From positions 124,001 to 188,000 of the forward strand of contig JAPSJV010000003.1 of NCBI GenBank assembly GCA_031178005.1: DNA of 64,000 nt. The letters are read 5' to 3'. This document shows, in pieces, positions 54,218 to 62,960 of this stretch; position 1 is the stretch's first letter, and every line of letters begins with the position of its first letter. Source of the DNA: Pseudarthrobacter sp. (GTDB lineage Bacteria; Actinomycetota; Actinomycetes; Actinomycetales; Micrococcaceae). A model generated the notes under the pieces. The model was not told where the DNA came from, searched no databases, and saw only the letters and a list, made by a program, of their open reading frames with translations. The translations under genes and the position numbers were made by a program.

Positions 54218-55215
54218 CCGCTGTTCCACCAGTGCAGACGGTGCCGGACGGCGGCCTCGCCGCCGCCCGGCGCCGCCGGCGTAAGCCGACTTTCGACCGT
54301 ATTTCGTTCTTCGCCGTATTCCTGGGCCTTCCGCTGGCGGTCTATCTGCTGTTCGTCATCTGGCCCTTTATCCAAGCCGTGTATATTTCCCTTACCGCTT
54401 GGAACGGCTTCAGCAATGCCATGCCCTTCATCGGCTTGGAAAACTATGTGACGCTGTTCCAGGACGAGAACTTCCTGCGCGCCATGCTGAACAGTTCAAT
54501 CCTTGGGCTGGTTCTTCCGCTCATCACCATTGTGCTTGCACTTTCCCTGGCCTCGGTTGTCACCCTTGGCGGGCCCAGCCGTGGCCAGGTGCGCGGACTC
54601 CACGGTTCGGGCTTCTACCGCGTGGTCTCGTTTTTCCCGTATGTCATTCCCGCCATTGTGGTGGGCATTATGTGGGGAATGATCTTTGACCCGAACGCCG
54701 GATTGTTTAATGCCTTCCTCAACGCCGTTGGTGTCCCCATTGGCCAATTCCCATGGCTGGGCGATGCGCGGACAGCGCTGGGAACCTCCATGTTTATCAT
54801 CACCTGGGGATTCGTCGGGTTCTACATGGTGCTGTTCATTGCCGCCATCAAGGGGATTCCAGCCGAGCTTTTCGAAGCGGCGAGGGTAGACGGCGCCGGC
54901 CGCATGCGGATCCTGGTGCAGATCACCATTCCACTTATCCGGGACAACATCCAGACTGCGTACGTTTACATGGGAATCATTGCCCTGGACGCCTTCGTCT
55001 ACATGTCTGCCCTGTACCTGAGTCCCGGCGGTCCCGAGAATTCCACCCTGGTCATGTCGCAGGAACTCTATTACACGGCGTTCGGCGGCACCGGAAAGTT
55101 TGGCCTCGCTACTGCCATGGGCGTTGTGCTTTCCCTGATCACCCTTGCCTTTGCCGGAATGGTCTTCGGCGTCAATAAGATTACGGGTGGCAGCGCCCAG
55201 GACGAAAGGCTCTGA
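54214..55215 (+). CDS. ABC sugar transporter permease, NgcF/MalF type
   Basis: A 333-residue inner-membrane permease whose ATG overlaps the preceding stop by four bases. It has about six membrane segments, starting FFAVFLGLPLAVYLLFVIWPFIQAVYISLTAWNG, and the ATPase-docking EAA loop GIPAELFEAARVDGAGRMRILVQITIPLI. It forms the channel with the next gene product for sugars delivered by the NgcE-like lipoprotein. The energising ATPase is probably a shared MsiK-type protein encoded elsewhere, as is usual in actinobacteria. Confidence 0.92.
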   Translation: MTAVPPVQTVPDGGLAAARRRRRKPTFDRISFFAVFLGLPLAVYLLFVIWPFIQAVYISLTAWNGFSNAMPFIGLENYVTLFQDENFLRAMLNSSILGLVLPLITIVLALSLASVVTLGGPSRGQVRGLHGSGFYRVVSFFPYVIPAIVVGIMWGMIFDPNAGLFNAFLNAVGVPIGQFPWLGDARTALGTSMFIITWGFVGFYMVLFIAAIKGIPAELFEAARVDGAGRMRILVQITIPLIRDNIQTAYVYMGIIALDAFVYMSALYLSPGGPENSTLVMSQELYYTAFGGTGKFGLATAMGVVLSLITLAFAGMVFGVNKITGGSAQDERL

Positions 55216-55218
55216 CCG

Positions 55219-56139
55219 ATGCAGACGCCAACGCTAAAACCAGGAAAGGCCGGTTCCAGCACCGGCGAATCCCCTGTGGTTCCGCAGCCACGGACCAGTA
55301 CAGCCAGCACCAAGTCGGACAAAACGGTAGCCGTTGTATCGCACGGGATGCTGATCGTCTGGGCGCTGCTGGTTGTGGTACCGCTGCTCTGGACCCTTGT
55401 GGCCTCTTTCAAAACCTCGTCGGAAATCTTTGCGTCGCCGTTTGGCCTGCCGACGCAATGGAACTTCGACGCCTACGTCCGGGCCTGGAACGAGGCCGGA
55501 ATCGGCTCCGCATTCCTGAACACCGTGATTGTGGTGGTGGTTTCCATGACGCTGACCATGACGCTGGGTGCCATGTGCGCCTACGTCCTGGCCAGGTTCG
55601 CTTTCCCCGGCAGCAAAGCCATCTACTACCTTCTGCTGGCTGGGCTTACCTTCCCCATATTCCTCGCCATCGTTCCCCTTTTCTCTGTCATGAAGAACCT
55701 GGGGTTGCTGAATACCCTGGTGGGCCTGATCCTCACCTACGTGGCGTTCTCGCTGCCGTTTTCGGTGTTCTTCCTTTTCGCGTTCTTCAAGACCCTGCCG
55801 TCGGAGGTTGCCGAGGCGGCTTCTGTTGACGGGGCAGGGGAGTGGCGTACGTTCTTCCAGGTGATGCTGCCCATGGCCAAGCCAGGACTGGCGTCGGTGG
55901 CCATCTTCAACTTCCTGGGCCTTTGGAACCAATATCTCCTGCCCACAGCCCTAAGCCCCGCACCGGAAGCCCGCGTGCTCTCACAGGCTGTCCAGGCGTT
56001 CGCCGGGCAGATGGGGTACAGGACGGATTTCGGGGCTCTCTTCGCTGCCGTCATCATCACCATTACTCCGGTGCTGATTGTCTACATCCTGTTCCAGCGC
56101 CAGCTGCAGGGTTCAGTGGCCCAGGGTACGTCCCGCTAA
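55219..56139 (+). CDS. ABC sugar transporter permease, NgcG/MalG type
   Basis: A 306-residue second permease, three bases after the first. An N-terminal tail of about 40 polar residues precedes six membrane segments. The EAA loop reads TLPSEVAEAASVDGAGEWRTFFQVMLPMAKPGL, typical of the MalG side. It completes the importer that ends the GalNAc/O-glycan group. Its last 77 bases overlap the 3' end of a convergent GNAT gene. Confidence 0.92.
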   Translation: MQTPTLKPGKAGSSTGESPVVPQPRTSTASTKSDKTVAVVSHGMLIVWALLVVVPLLWTLVASFKTSSEIFASPFGLPTQWNFDAYVRAWNEAGIGSAFLNTVIVVVVSMTLTMTLGAMCAYVLARFAFPGSKAIYYLLLAGLTFPIFLAIVPLFSVMKNLGLLNTLVGLILTYVAFSLPFSVFFLFAFFKTLPSEVAEAASVDGAGEWRTFFQVMLPMAKPGLASVAIFNFLGLWNQYLLPTALSPAPEARVLSQAVQAFAGQMGYRTDFGALFAAVIITITPVLIVYILFQRQLQGSVAQGTSR

Positions 56140-56689
56140 GGGGGGTGCCAGGTTGCGGGCCGCGGTGGTGTGGCCGCGTGGACAGCAGCGCCGGGTCCCC
56201 GGCGAAGATCAGCTGCTCCAGGCCACCCATCACGGTCCGCCTTTCCAGCGCCAGCCCGCACTTCACCGCGACGCGTTGGGACGGGATGTTGGCCGGATTG
56301 ATGATGGCAACAACCCGCCCGATTCCGGCCTGGTCTGCGAACTCCAGGCAGGCTGCCGCCGCTTCGGTGGCATAACCCTGGCCTTGGTGCTCCGGGCGGA
56401 CGTGGTAGCCAACCTCAACTTCGGCAACGCCATCCACCATCTGGATGGTCAGCCCGCAGTCACCCAGGAAAGTGCCCTCCGGAGTTTCCATAATCCATAG
56501 GCCGAATCCGTGGTCTGCATAATTGCGCTTGTTCCAGTCGATCCAGCCCTGTGCATCCGCCCGGCTTTTCGGTGCAGGGTAGTGGCGCATGACGGATGGA
56601 TCTCCCAAGAGGCCTGCCATCCGATCCAAGTCGCCGTCCGTCATCTGGCGCAGCCGCAGCCGGCTGGTCTCGATGCTGTAGGCCGACAC
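56063..56689 (-). CDS. GNAT family N-acetyltransferase (RimJ/RimL-like)
   Basis: A 208-residue acetyltransferase from GTG 56689. It has RLRLRQMTDGDLDRMAGLLGDP, the acetyl-CoA motif VGYHVRPEHQGQGYATEAAAACLEFADQAG and the closing ANIPSQRVAVKCGLALERR, as in RimJ/RimL-like enzymes. The acceptor is unknown. The last 30 residues (Pro/Gly-rich) run through the end of the convergent ABC permease gene, a 77-bp overlap. The start overlaps by one base the stop of the upstream maltokinase-cap gene, so the two are probably co-transcribed. Confidence 0.85.
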   Translation of the reverse strand: MSAYSIETSRLRLRQMTDGDLDRMAGLLGDPSVMRHYPAPKSRADAQGWIDWNKRNYADHGFGLWIMETPEGTFLGDCGLTIQMVDGVAEVEVGYHVRPEHQGQGYATEAAAACLEFADQAGIGRVVAIINPANIPSQRVAVKCGLALERRTVMGGLEQLIFAGDPALLSTRPHHRGPQPGTPLSGTYPGPLNPAAGAGTGCRQSAPE

Positions 56690-57345
56690 TAGGCGCCGGG
56701 AACCTCAACCAGGGTGGCCAGCCGGACCGGCGTCTCCTGTCCTTGCCACGTACCGTTCAGGCCCGGGTTCGCCGGAGCCGCGGCAAGGTCCAGGACCCGG
56801 AACACGTGCAGCTGCAGGACGCCGGCGTCGATGACCGTGACAGCGTCTGCAGTGCTGGGTGCCGCAGGACTGAACGACGGTCCCAAGGCCGGGATCCCGC
56901 CGTCGGGCATTCCTGTGCCCTTGACCGTGGCGGTGCTGGGGCGGGGTTCAAGCTTCCCGTCCGATTGGACAAACTGCTCCGCACCGTCCTGTCCCAGCAG
57001 GATTGTGCTGGCGAGGGCGGCAGCGTAGACAGGGTCGGCGCAGGCATCGTACACCCACCGGGGACCCAGGACCGAGTGGTCCATGGTGCCCGCCAGCCAG
57101 GCTTCCGCGCCCGGGAGCTCGGCGCCGCGGTAGCTGAGCGGAACCTGATATACGACGCCGTCGACGGAGACCAGGTGCGTTTCCAGCCCAACCTCGCCGG
57201 CCGGATCGTCGAAGCGGTACGCGCCGAGGAGTTCGGGGGAGCCGGCACCGGACCCCTTAGCGGGAAACCATGGCTGCCGGGGCAGGAACTGCTCAATGAG
57301 CTGCAGCTTGGACGGGGTCAGGGTTGCTTTGTGCAGGATCGCCAT
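56689..57345 (-). CDS. Stand-alone maltokinase N-terminal cap-like protein
   Basis: A 218-residue protein from ATG 57345. Its start, LTPSKLQLIEQFLPRQPWFPAKG, and the HLVSVDGVVYQVPLSYRGAEL block match the N-terminal cap domain of maltokinases (Mak) and their relatives, but the kinase domain that normally follows is missing; the rest is a beta-rich half-domain. In full-length enzymes this cap modulates maltose-1-phosphate formation. Stand-alone copies are known in actinobacteria and have no assigned role. It is divergent from the amidase gene and coupled to the GNAT gene. Confidence 0.7.
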   Translation of the reverse strand: MAILHKATLTPSKLQLIEQFLPRQPWFPAKGSGAGSPELLGAYRFDDPAGEVGLETHLVSVDGVVYQVPLSYRGAELPGAEAWLAGTMDHSVLGPRWVYDACADPVYAAALASTILLGQDGAEQFVQSDGKLEPRPSTATVKGTGMPDGGIPALGPSFSPAAPSTADAVTVIDAGVLQLHVFRVLDLAAAPANPGLNGTWQGQETPVRLATLVEVPGA

Positions 57346-57472
57346 GGTCCCCAGCCTAGGCCAGGAGCCTTTCACCCGCACTGGCGCTGCCAGGGTGCTG
57401 ACTTGTGGTGAGCGGTCTTCCGGCGAAGCCTTTGTCCCTTACATTGTGAGGACGACAGAGTGGAGTAAATTC

Positions 57473-58267
57473 ATGCGTTTAGCAGTTGCCCAGATCATCA
57501 GCGGCGCCGATACCTCGGCCAACCTGGAACTCATCCGAGACTACGCGACACAGGCAAAAGCCGCAGGTGCCGCGCTGGTTGTCTTCCCCGAGGCGGCCAT
57601 GCGCGCCTTCGGCAACCCGCTGGCGGAGATCGCCGAGCCGTTGGACGGTCCGTGGGCCAGCAGCGTCCGCACCATGGCGAAGGAACTGGACATTGCCATT
57701 GTGGCCGGAATGTTCACTCCGGGGGAGGGCGGGCGCGTCCGCAATACCCTGCTGGTCACCGGGCCCGACGTAGACACTTCCTATGACAAGATCCACCTTT
57801 TTGATGCCTTCGGTTTTGCCGAATCGGATTCGGTGGATCCCGGGGAAGCTCCCGTGACGTTTGAAATTGAAGGCACCACCATCGGCCTTGCCACCTGCTA
57901 CGACGTCCGGTTCCCAGCCCTTTTCACGGCCAACGCCAACGCGGGCGCCCAGGTAAACATCGTATGTGCCTCATGGGGTGCAGGGGAGGGCAAGGCGGAA
58001 CAATGGGATCTGCTGGTGCGCGCCCGCGCTCTGGACAGCACCACGTTTGTGGTGGCCTGCGGCCAGGCCGATCCCGCCAGTGTGGGCATTCCGGCTGCCG
58101 GCAAAGCACCCACGGGCGTCGGCCATAGCGCCGTCGTCTCGCCCATGGGGGCTGCCGTGAAGGCACTGGGCCGGGAGCCCCAACTTGCCATCGTGGACAT
58201 TGATCCGACGGCGGTCGCTGACGTTCGTGCCAAGCTGCCGGTGCTGGCCAACGCCCGCAGCTTTTGA
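57473..58267 (+). CDS. Carbon-nitrogen hydrolase (Nit2/omega-amidase-like)
   Basis: A 264-residue nitrilase-superfamily protein from ATG 57473. The catalytic triad is visible: Glu in ALVVFPEAAM, Lys in TSYDKIHLFDAFG and Cys in IGLATCYDVRFPALF. This pattern is that of Nit1/Nit2-type amidases (omega-amidase or deaminated-glutathione amidase) acting in the cytoplasm on short dicarboxylic amides or on deaminated glutathione. It stands alone, divergent from the maltokinase-cap gene, with the next gene (GNAT) on the same strand 87 bp downstream. Confidence 0.87.
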   Translation: MRLAVAQIISGADTSANLELIRDYATQAKAAGAALVVFPEAAMRAFGNPLAEIAEPLDGPWASSVRTMAKELDIAIVAGMFTPGEGGRVRNTLLVTGPDVDTSYDKIHLFDAFGFAESDSVDPGEAPVTFEIEGTTIGLATCYDVRFPALFTANANAGAQVNIVCASWGAGEGKAEQWDLLVRARALDSTTFVVACGQADPASVGIPAAGKAPTGVGHSAVVSPMGAAVKALGREPQLAIVDIDPTAVADVRAKLPVLANARSF

Positions 58268-58354
58268 TCGGGAGCCCGGCCGGGGCCCGGCCGTTCGGAC
58301 CTGGTGCCGGCCGTGACTAGACTGTCCCGAAACGCGATTAGTTGGGGGACAGCC

Positions 58355-58855
58355 ATGACGATCACCATCCGGGCCACGCGGGAATCCGACTGGCGGCAGG
58401 TGCGCGACCTTCGCCTGGAAATGCTGGCGGATGAGCCTATGGCTTACGCGGAGTCCCTAAAAGATGCCCGGAAGCTGCAGGAGGCCGACTGGCGGATGCG
58501 CGGTGCGCGCGGGCAGGCGGAAACCGGAACCGCCGTCGTGGCAATCTCCGACGACGGCCGCTGGGTGGGCGGCATGGGCTGCTTTATCCCCGAAGATCCT
58601 CAGGACCCGCTGCTGGTGGGCGTGTATGTTGCCCCGGACTACCGGGGGAGCGCCCAGGGGGTCGCCGAAGCCCTGCTCTACGCGATCAAGGCCTGGGCAG
58701 CCGCCAGAGGTACCCTGCTCCGGCTGGAAGTGCACCAGGACAACCTCCGCGCCCAACGCTTCTACCTGCGCCAAGGCTTCACATTCACTGGTGCCAAGCG
58801 GCCCTACAACCTGAATCCGGACCAGGCTGAGCTGGAGATGTCCTGCCCGCTTTAA
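58355..58855 (+). CDS. GNAT family N-acetyltransferase
   Basis: A 166-residue protein from ATG 58355 with GGGGGAC ahead. GNAT landmarks are IRATRESDWRQVRDLRLEMLADEPMAYAES, VGGMGCFIPEDP, the acetyl-CoA-binding VGVYVAPDYRGSAQGVAEALLYAIKAWAA and LEVHQDNLRAQRFYLRQGFTFTG. The acceptor is not predictable. It precedes a dense palindromic region and the aromatic monooxygenase gene but is probably a separate transcript. Confidence 0.87.
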   Translation: MTITIRATRESDWRQVRDLRLEMLADEPMAYAESLKDARKLQEADWRMRGARGQAETGTAVVAISDDGRWVGGMGCFIPEDPQDPLLVGVYVAPDYRGSAQGVAEALLYAIKAWAAARGTLLRLEVHQDNLRAQRFYLRQGFTFTGAKRPYNLNPDQAELEMSCPL

Positions 58856-58923
58856 AAGCCAGGGCACAGTACAAAAAAACTGAGCCGTTGTGGCCCGCGT
58901 CACTGGTGGCGTAAAGTGCTGCC

Positions 58924-58965
58924 TAATGATGATTCATTATTTGAATCACCTGTTCAAATAATGAA
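58924..58965. promoter_or_regulatory. Compound palindromic operator upstream of the monooxygenase
   Basis: Three linked inverted repeats fill this stretch. TAATGA-TGAT-TCATTA is at 58924-58939. TTCATTATTTGAA (58933-58945) and its inverted complement TTCAAATAATGAA (58953-58965) form a perfect 13-bp repeat around TCACCTG, and each arm is itself TTCA-N5-TGAA. It probably covers the promoter, and the TetR protein encoded downstream at 60918 is the obvious candidate ligand. Confidence 0.65.
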
Positions 58966-58998
58966 CAGGGCTAAGTCACAATGAAGTGAGGACCTCCC

Positions 58999-60894
58999 GT
59001 GCAGTTCCACCATCACGGTTACGTATCCGGTGACCCGCGGGTAGAGCCCGCCGCAGGGACGGGCATTAACAGGCCTGCTGAACTTCCCGATGAAGTTGAC
59101 GTACTGATCGTCGGTACCGGCCCTGCCGGCATGCTCACGGCCGCACAGCTGTCCCAGTTCCCGGGAATCACCACCAGGATTGTGGAGCGTCGCGGCGGGC
59201 GGCTCGCGATTGGCCAGGCGGACGGCATTCAGGCCAGGAGTGTGGAGACATTCCAGGCCTTCGGGTTTGCCGAGCGCATTACTGCCGAGGCGTACAGGAT
59301 CACCGAGATGGCCTTTTGGAAGCCGGACCCCTCGGACCATTCCAGGATCCACCGGGCCGCCCGTGCTGTGGATGACCCCGCCGGGATCAGTGAATTCCCG
59401 CACCTGATCGTGAACCAGGCGCGCGTGCTGGACTACTTCTCTGAGTTCATGGCGAACGCACCAGCCCGGATGTCCCCGGATTACGGGTATGAGTTCCGCA
59501 GCCTGGAGGTATTAGGGGATGGGGAGTATCCGGTATTGGTGACGCTTCTTCCTACGGCGGGCCCCCACGAGGGCAGCGAGCGCATCATCCGCGCCAAATA
59601 CGTTGTCGGTGCCGACGGCGCCCGGAGCAAGGTGCGGGAGTCGATCGGCTGCACCCTTGCCGGAGACCAGGCCAACCATGCCTGGGGTGTGATGGACGTT
59701 CTCGCCGTTACGGATTTTCCGGACATCCGCACCAAGTGCGCCATCCAGGCGGAGCGCGGCAGTATCCTGCTGATCCCGCGTGAAGGCGGCCACCTGTTCC
59801 GCATGTACGTGGACCTGGGCGAGGTGGATCCCGCCACGCACCACGCAGTGCGGAACACCAGCATCGAGCAGATCATCAAGCAGGCCAACCAGATCCTGCA
59901 CCCGTACACCCTGGATGTGCGGAACGTGGCGTGGCACAGCGTCTACGAAGTGGGCCACCGCCTGACGGACAGGTTCGACGACGTCCTGCCGGAGGAGCGC
60001 GGGCAGCGCACCCCGCGGGTGTTTATCACCGGCGATGCCTGCCATACACATAGTGCCAAGGCGGGCCAGGGCATGAACGTTTCCATGCAGGATGGTTTCA
60101 ACATCGGCTGGAAGCTGGGGCACGTCCTTGAGGGCAGGAGCCCGGAGCGGCTCCTCGATACGTACTCGGCGGAGCGCCAGGTGGTGGCGAAGAACCTGAT
60201 CGATTTCGACAAGCAGTGGTCGGCCATGATGGCCAGGAAGCCGGAAGAGTTCGACGACCCCACCGAACTGGAGAACTTCTACACCAGTACGGCCGAGTTT
60301 CCTGCGGGTTTTATGACCCACTATGGGCCGTCGCTGTTGGTTTCCGAGGCCAGCCACCAGGAGCTGGCCACCGGCTTTACCGTGGGCAAGAGGTTCAAGT
60401 CGGCACCGGTCCTGAGGGTCTGCGATACCAATCCTGTCCACCTCGGCCACCAGGCGCGGGCGGATGGCCGCTGGCGGATTTACGTGTTCGCCGATGCCGC
60501 CGCCCCTGGGCAGGGTGGCGGCACCGTCTCAAAGGTGGAGGACTTTGCTGAGTGGCTCGCCAAGGCGTCCGATTCGCCGCTGGCAGCAACGCCGTCGGAC
60601 CTTGATGGGGACGCCTGGTTTGACGTCCGGGTGATCTATCAGCAGGACCACACGCAGATCGATATCAACGAGGTCCCCGCTGTTTTCAAGCCCACGGTGG
60701 GCCCGTTCGGGCTCAACTACCTGGAGAAGGTATTTGGGGCCGATCCGGCCAGCGATATCTTCGATCTGCGTGGCGTGAGCCGCGACGGCGTGGTGGTTGT
60801 GGTGCGCCCGGACCAGTACGTGGCGAATGTGCTGCCGTTGACCGCGACGGCGGAACTCGCCGCGTTCTTCGCGCCGCTGCTAACTTTGGGGTGA
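58999..60894 (+). CDS. FAD-dependent aromatic monooxygenase (3-hydroxybenzoate 4-hydroxylase/phenol hydroxylase type)
   Basis: A 631-residue class A flavin monooxygenase from GTG 58999. The FAD motif VDVLIVGTGPAGMLTAAQL is at residues 34-52, DG motif YVVGADGARSKVRESIG at about residue 200, and GDACHTHSAKAGQGMNVSMQDGFNIGWKLGHVL near residue 350. The C-terminal thioredoxin-like domain (after about residue 455) is that of phenol 2-hydroxylase and MobA (3-hydroxybenzoate 4-hydroxylase). It hydroxylates a phenolic ring using NADPH and O2. The downstream TetR gene starts 23 bases after the stop codon; no ring-cleavage gene is in view. Confidence 0.88.
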   Translation: MQFHHHGYVSGDPRVEPAAGTGINRPAELPDEVDVLIVGTGPAGMLTAAQLSQFPGITTRIVERRGGRLAIGQADGIQARSVETFQAFGFAERITAEAYRITEMAFWKPDPSDHSRIHRAARAVDDPAGISEFPHLIVNQARVLDYFSEFMANAPARMSPDYGYEFRSLEVLGDGEYPVLVTLLPTAGPHEGSERIIRAKYVVGADGARSKVRESIGCTLAGDQANHAWGVMDVLAVTDFPDIRTKCAIQAERGSILLIPREGGHLFRMYVDLGEVDPATHHAVRNTSIEQIIKQANQILHPYTLDVRNVAWHSVYEVGHRLTDRFDDVLPEERGQRTPRVFITGDACHTHSAKAGQGMNVSMQDGFNIGWKLGHVLEGRSPERLLDTYSAERQVVAKNLIDFDKQWSAMMARKPEEFDDPTELENFYTSTAEFPAGFMTHYGPSLLVSEASHQELATGFTVGKRFKSAPVLRVCDTNPVHLGHQARADGRWRIYVFADAAAPGQGGGTVSKVEDFAEWLAKASDSPLAATPSDLDGDAWFDVRVIYQQDHTQIDINEVPAVFKPTVGPFGLNYLEKVFGADPASDIFDLRGVSRDGVVVVVRPDQYVANVLPLTATAELAAFFAPLLTLG

Positions 60895-60917
60895 CCTAAC
60901 CCCAAGGAGGCCCAACC

Positions 60918-61526
60918 GTGGCGCGCCCGTCCCAACCGCTGATTTCCGTCGACGCCCTGGTGACGGCGGCACTGGAGCTGATCGATGAATCGGGTGATTT
61001 CAGCCTCCCCAGGCTGGCCCGGCGCATCGGTGTCAGCCAGTCCTCCATCTACAACCATGTCAGCGGCCGGGAAGAAATCCTTGAGTTGGTCCGTGGTCGT
61101 ATTACCAGGAGCATGCCGCTGCCGCCGCCGGCTGCCACGTGGGATGAGGTGCTTCGCTATGAGATCCGTGCCTACCGGGACAGCTTCGCGCGCCATCCAC
61201 GCGCGGCTCCCCTGCTGGTGATGCAGACGGTGCGGGACGCAGACGTCATTGCCTTCTATGAGCGCCTGTCCTCGGCCCTGGAGGAAGCGGGGTTCGGGGG
61301 AGCGGAGGTGGCGTCTGCGCTGGCCGTGATCGACAGTTTCGCGATCGGCGCCGCACTGGACCTCGCAGCCCCGGGCAACGTCTGGGCTGTTGACCCGGGT
61401 TCCGGAACTGCGCTGGCGCGGGCCGTTGATGATGCCTCGCGGCTGGCGGACAGGGCCGGGACTGCCTTCGAGTTTGGCCTTGAAATCCTCCTTGATGGAC
61501 TGCGGAACCGCGCCGCCCGGATCTAG
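60918..61526 (+). CDS. TetR family regulator
   Basis: A 202-residue TetR protein starting at GTG 60918 with AAGGAGG eight bases upstream. The helix-turn-helix is VTAALELIDESGDFSLPRLARRIGVSQSSIYNHVSGREEILELVRGRI; the C-terminal half belongs to the TetR_C type with a helical ligand pocket. It follows the monooxygenase gene by 23 bases and is co-directional, so it likely autoregulates that pair from the palindromic operator 58924-58965, with an aromatic acid as ligand. Confidence 0.87.
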   Translation: MARPSQPLISVDALVTAALELIDESGDFSLPRLARRIGVSQSSIYNHVSGREEILELVRGRITRSMPLPPPAATWDEVLRYEIRAYRDSFARHPRAAPLLVMQTVRDADVIAFYERLSSALEEAGFGGAEVASALAVIDSFAIGAALDLAAPGNVWAVDPGSGTALARAVDDASRLADRAGTAFEFGLEILLDGLRNRAARI

Positions 61527-61573
61527 CTCCCGAAGACCTCCCCTTGTGCAAACCGGGACTAAGCCCGCATACT

Positions 61574-61592
61574 AAACGAAAGCCTTTCGTTT
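61574..61592. promoter_or_regulatory. Operator palindrome upstream of the MFS gene
   Basis: AAACGAAAG-C-CTTTCGTTT is a perfect 19-bp palindrome in the 132-bp gap between the TetR gene and the MFS gene, 67 bp before the TTG start. It looks like a dimer-binding site; the protein is unknown. Confidence 0.6.
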
Positions 61593-61658
61593 TGTGATCC
61601 GGCTCTCAATAGTTCCCCCGTCGCAACGACGCGGCGCCCGCAACCCACGGAGTCCACC

Positions 61659-62942
61659 TTGAACAAGCCCTCACCTTCCCTGCCGCCAGGGAGCCACGAT
61701 GCCGGGGCCCGGGTGCCCCTGACCCTGCGCCGCGGCGTGTCCACCTTCGGCATCGGCGTCATCGGTTTTATGGCCGCAAACCTGGTCCCGTTTATGATCA
61801 TCGCGCTGGTGGACCAGCATGACCTGACGCCTACCGAGGCGGGCACGGTCATGACTGCCTGCTTGCTCAGTACGGCCATAAGCTGCCTCCTGACCTCGCG
61901 GCTGTCGGCGGGTGGCGGGCGTTACGGCGTGGCGCGGGCGGGCCTGCTCCTGGCGGCCGCCGGATTCGGAGTGGCCGCGCTGGTGCCCAGTACGCCGATT
62001 GCCATTGCCGGGATCGTCCTTGGCGGGCTGGGCGGTGGTGGTTCCATTTCGGCAAGCGGCGCCGCGCTCGCGGCCCTGCGCAACCCCAACCGGATGTCCG
62101 GCATCAGCAGCCTGTCCAACCGGGCCATCGTCACCGTGGTGCTGGCACTCATCCCGTTGCTGGGAACCGGGATGGTGAGCGCCTTCGGCCTCCTCGCCAT
62201 CCTCGCCCTGCTGTTCCTGGGCACTACCGCCTGGATGCCTAAGGCTCTCACCGTCTCCCGGAAGGTGACTTTCGACGCCGGGACCACGCCGTCGTCAGTC
62301 CGTGAACGCCCTGCCCCCTCACTCAAGATCACTATCGCCGGATTCAGCCTGCTGGCCTGCTTTGGCCTGTGGGCACTTGGCGAAGATTCGCTGTGGGCGG
62401 TAGCCGGGTCGATGGGAGCGGACCAGGCCGGGATCGGCGATCAGGAGATCGGGCTGATGCTGAGTGCCTCGACGGCCGGCGGCCTGCTGTTCGGTGCCGC
62501 CGCCAGTTACGCCGGCGACCGGCTGGGCAGGACAGTCCCGCTGGTGGTGCTGTTGCTGCTGGGCGGTTCACTGAAACTCGCGTCCGGCCTTGCCGCGGAC
62601 CCCACCTGGTACATCGTGATCATCATCGCGTGGAACACCGTGTACGCCCTCGCCTTTATGTACGTGGTGTCCGTAGCCGTGGCCCTGGACGTGCGTGGCG
62701 TCTGGTCCGCGGCGTTGAGCGGGACCTACCTGATCGGCTCGGCGTTTTCACCGCTGTTCGGCACCTTCATCGCCGAAACCCTGGGCTATGTTCCCCTGAC
62801 CACGATCCTCGCGGCGTTCAGCTTCCTGCTGCTGGTGCCCTTTGTGGTCATTTCCCGGATTGCCGTCCAGGCGGAGAAGGATGCGGTGGCCGCAGCCCTC
62901 GCCGCCACCGAGCCACAGCTCAACCAAGCCGCAATTGTCTAG
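61659..62942 (+). CDS. MFS transporter
   Basis: A 427-residue carrier starting at TTG 61659, after the CCACGGAGTCCACC leader. It has about twelve membrane segments and a central cytoplasmic loop (about residues 190-225, containing KALTVSRKVTFDAGTTPSSVRERP). The first segment pair reads STFGIGVIGFMAANLVPFMIIALVDQHDL; typical signature GGLGGGGSISASGAAL and RLGRTVPL (A/B motif-like) are visible. Substrate unknown. It precedes the amidohydrolase start by 18 bases and the two are probably co-transcribed, so it may import the hydrolase substrate. Confidence 0.85.
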   Translation: MNKPSPSLPPGSHDAGARVPLTLRRGVSTFGIGVIGFMAANLVPFMIIALVDQHDLTPTEAGTVMTACLLSTAISCLLTSRLSAGGGRYGVARAGLLLAAAGFGVAALVPSTPIAIAGIVLGGLGGGGSISASGAALAALRNPNRMSGISSLSNRAIVTVVLALIPLLGTGMVSAFGLLAILALLFLGTTAWMPKALTVSRKVTFDAGTTPSSVRERPAPSLKITIAGFSLLACFGLWALGEDSLWAVAGSMGADQAGIGDQEIGLMLSASTAGGLLFGAAASYAGDRLGRTVPLVVLLLLGGSLKLASGLAADPTWYIVIIIAWNTVYALAFMYVVSVAVALDVRGVWSAALSGTYLIGSAFSPLFGTFIAETLGYVPLTTILAAFSFLLLVPFVVISRIAVQAEKDAVAAALAATEPQLNQAAIV

Positions 62943-62960
62943 TAAAACAAAGGAATCACT

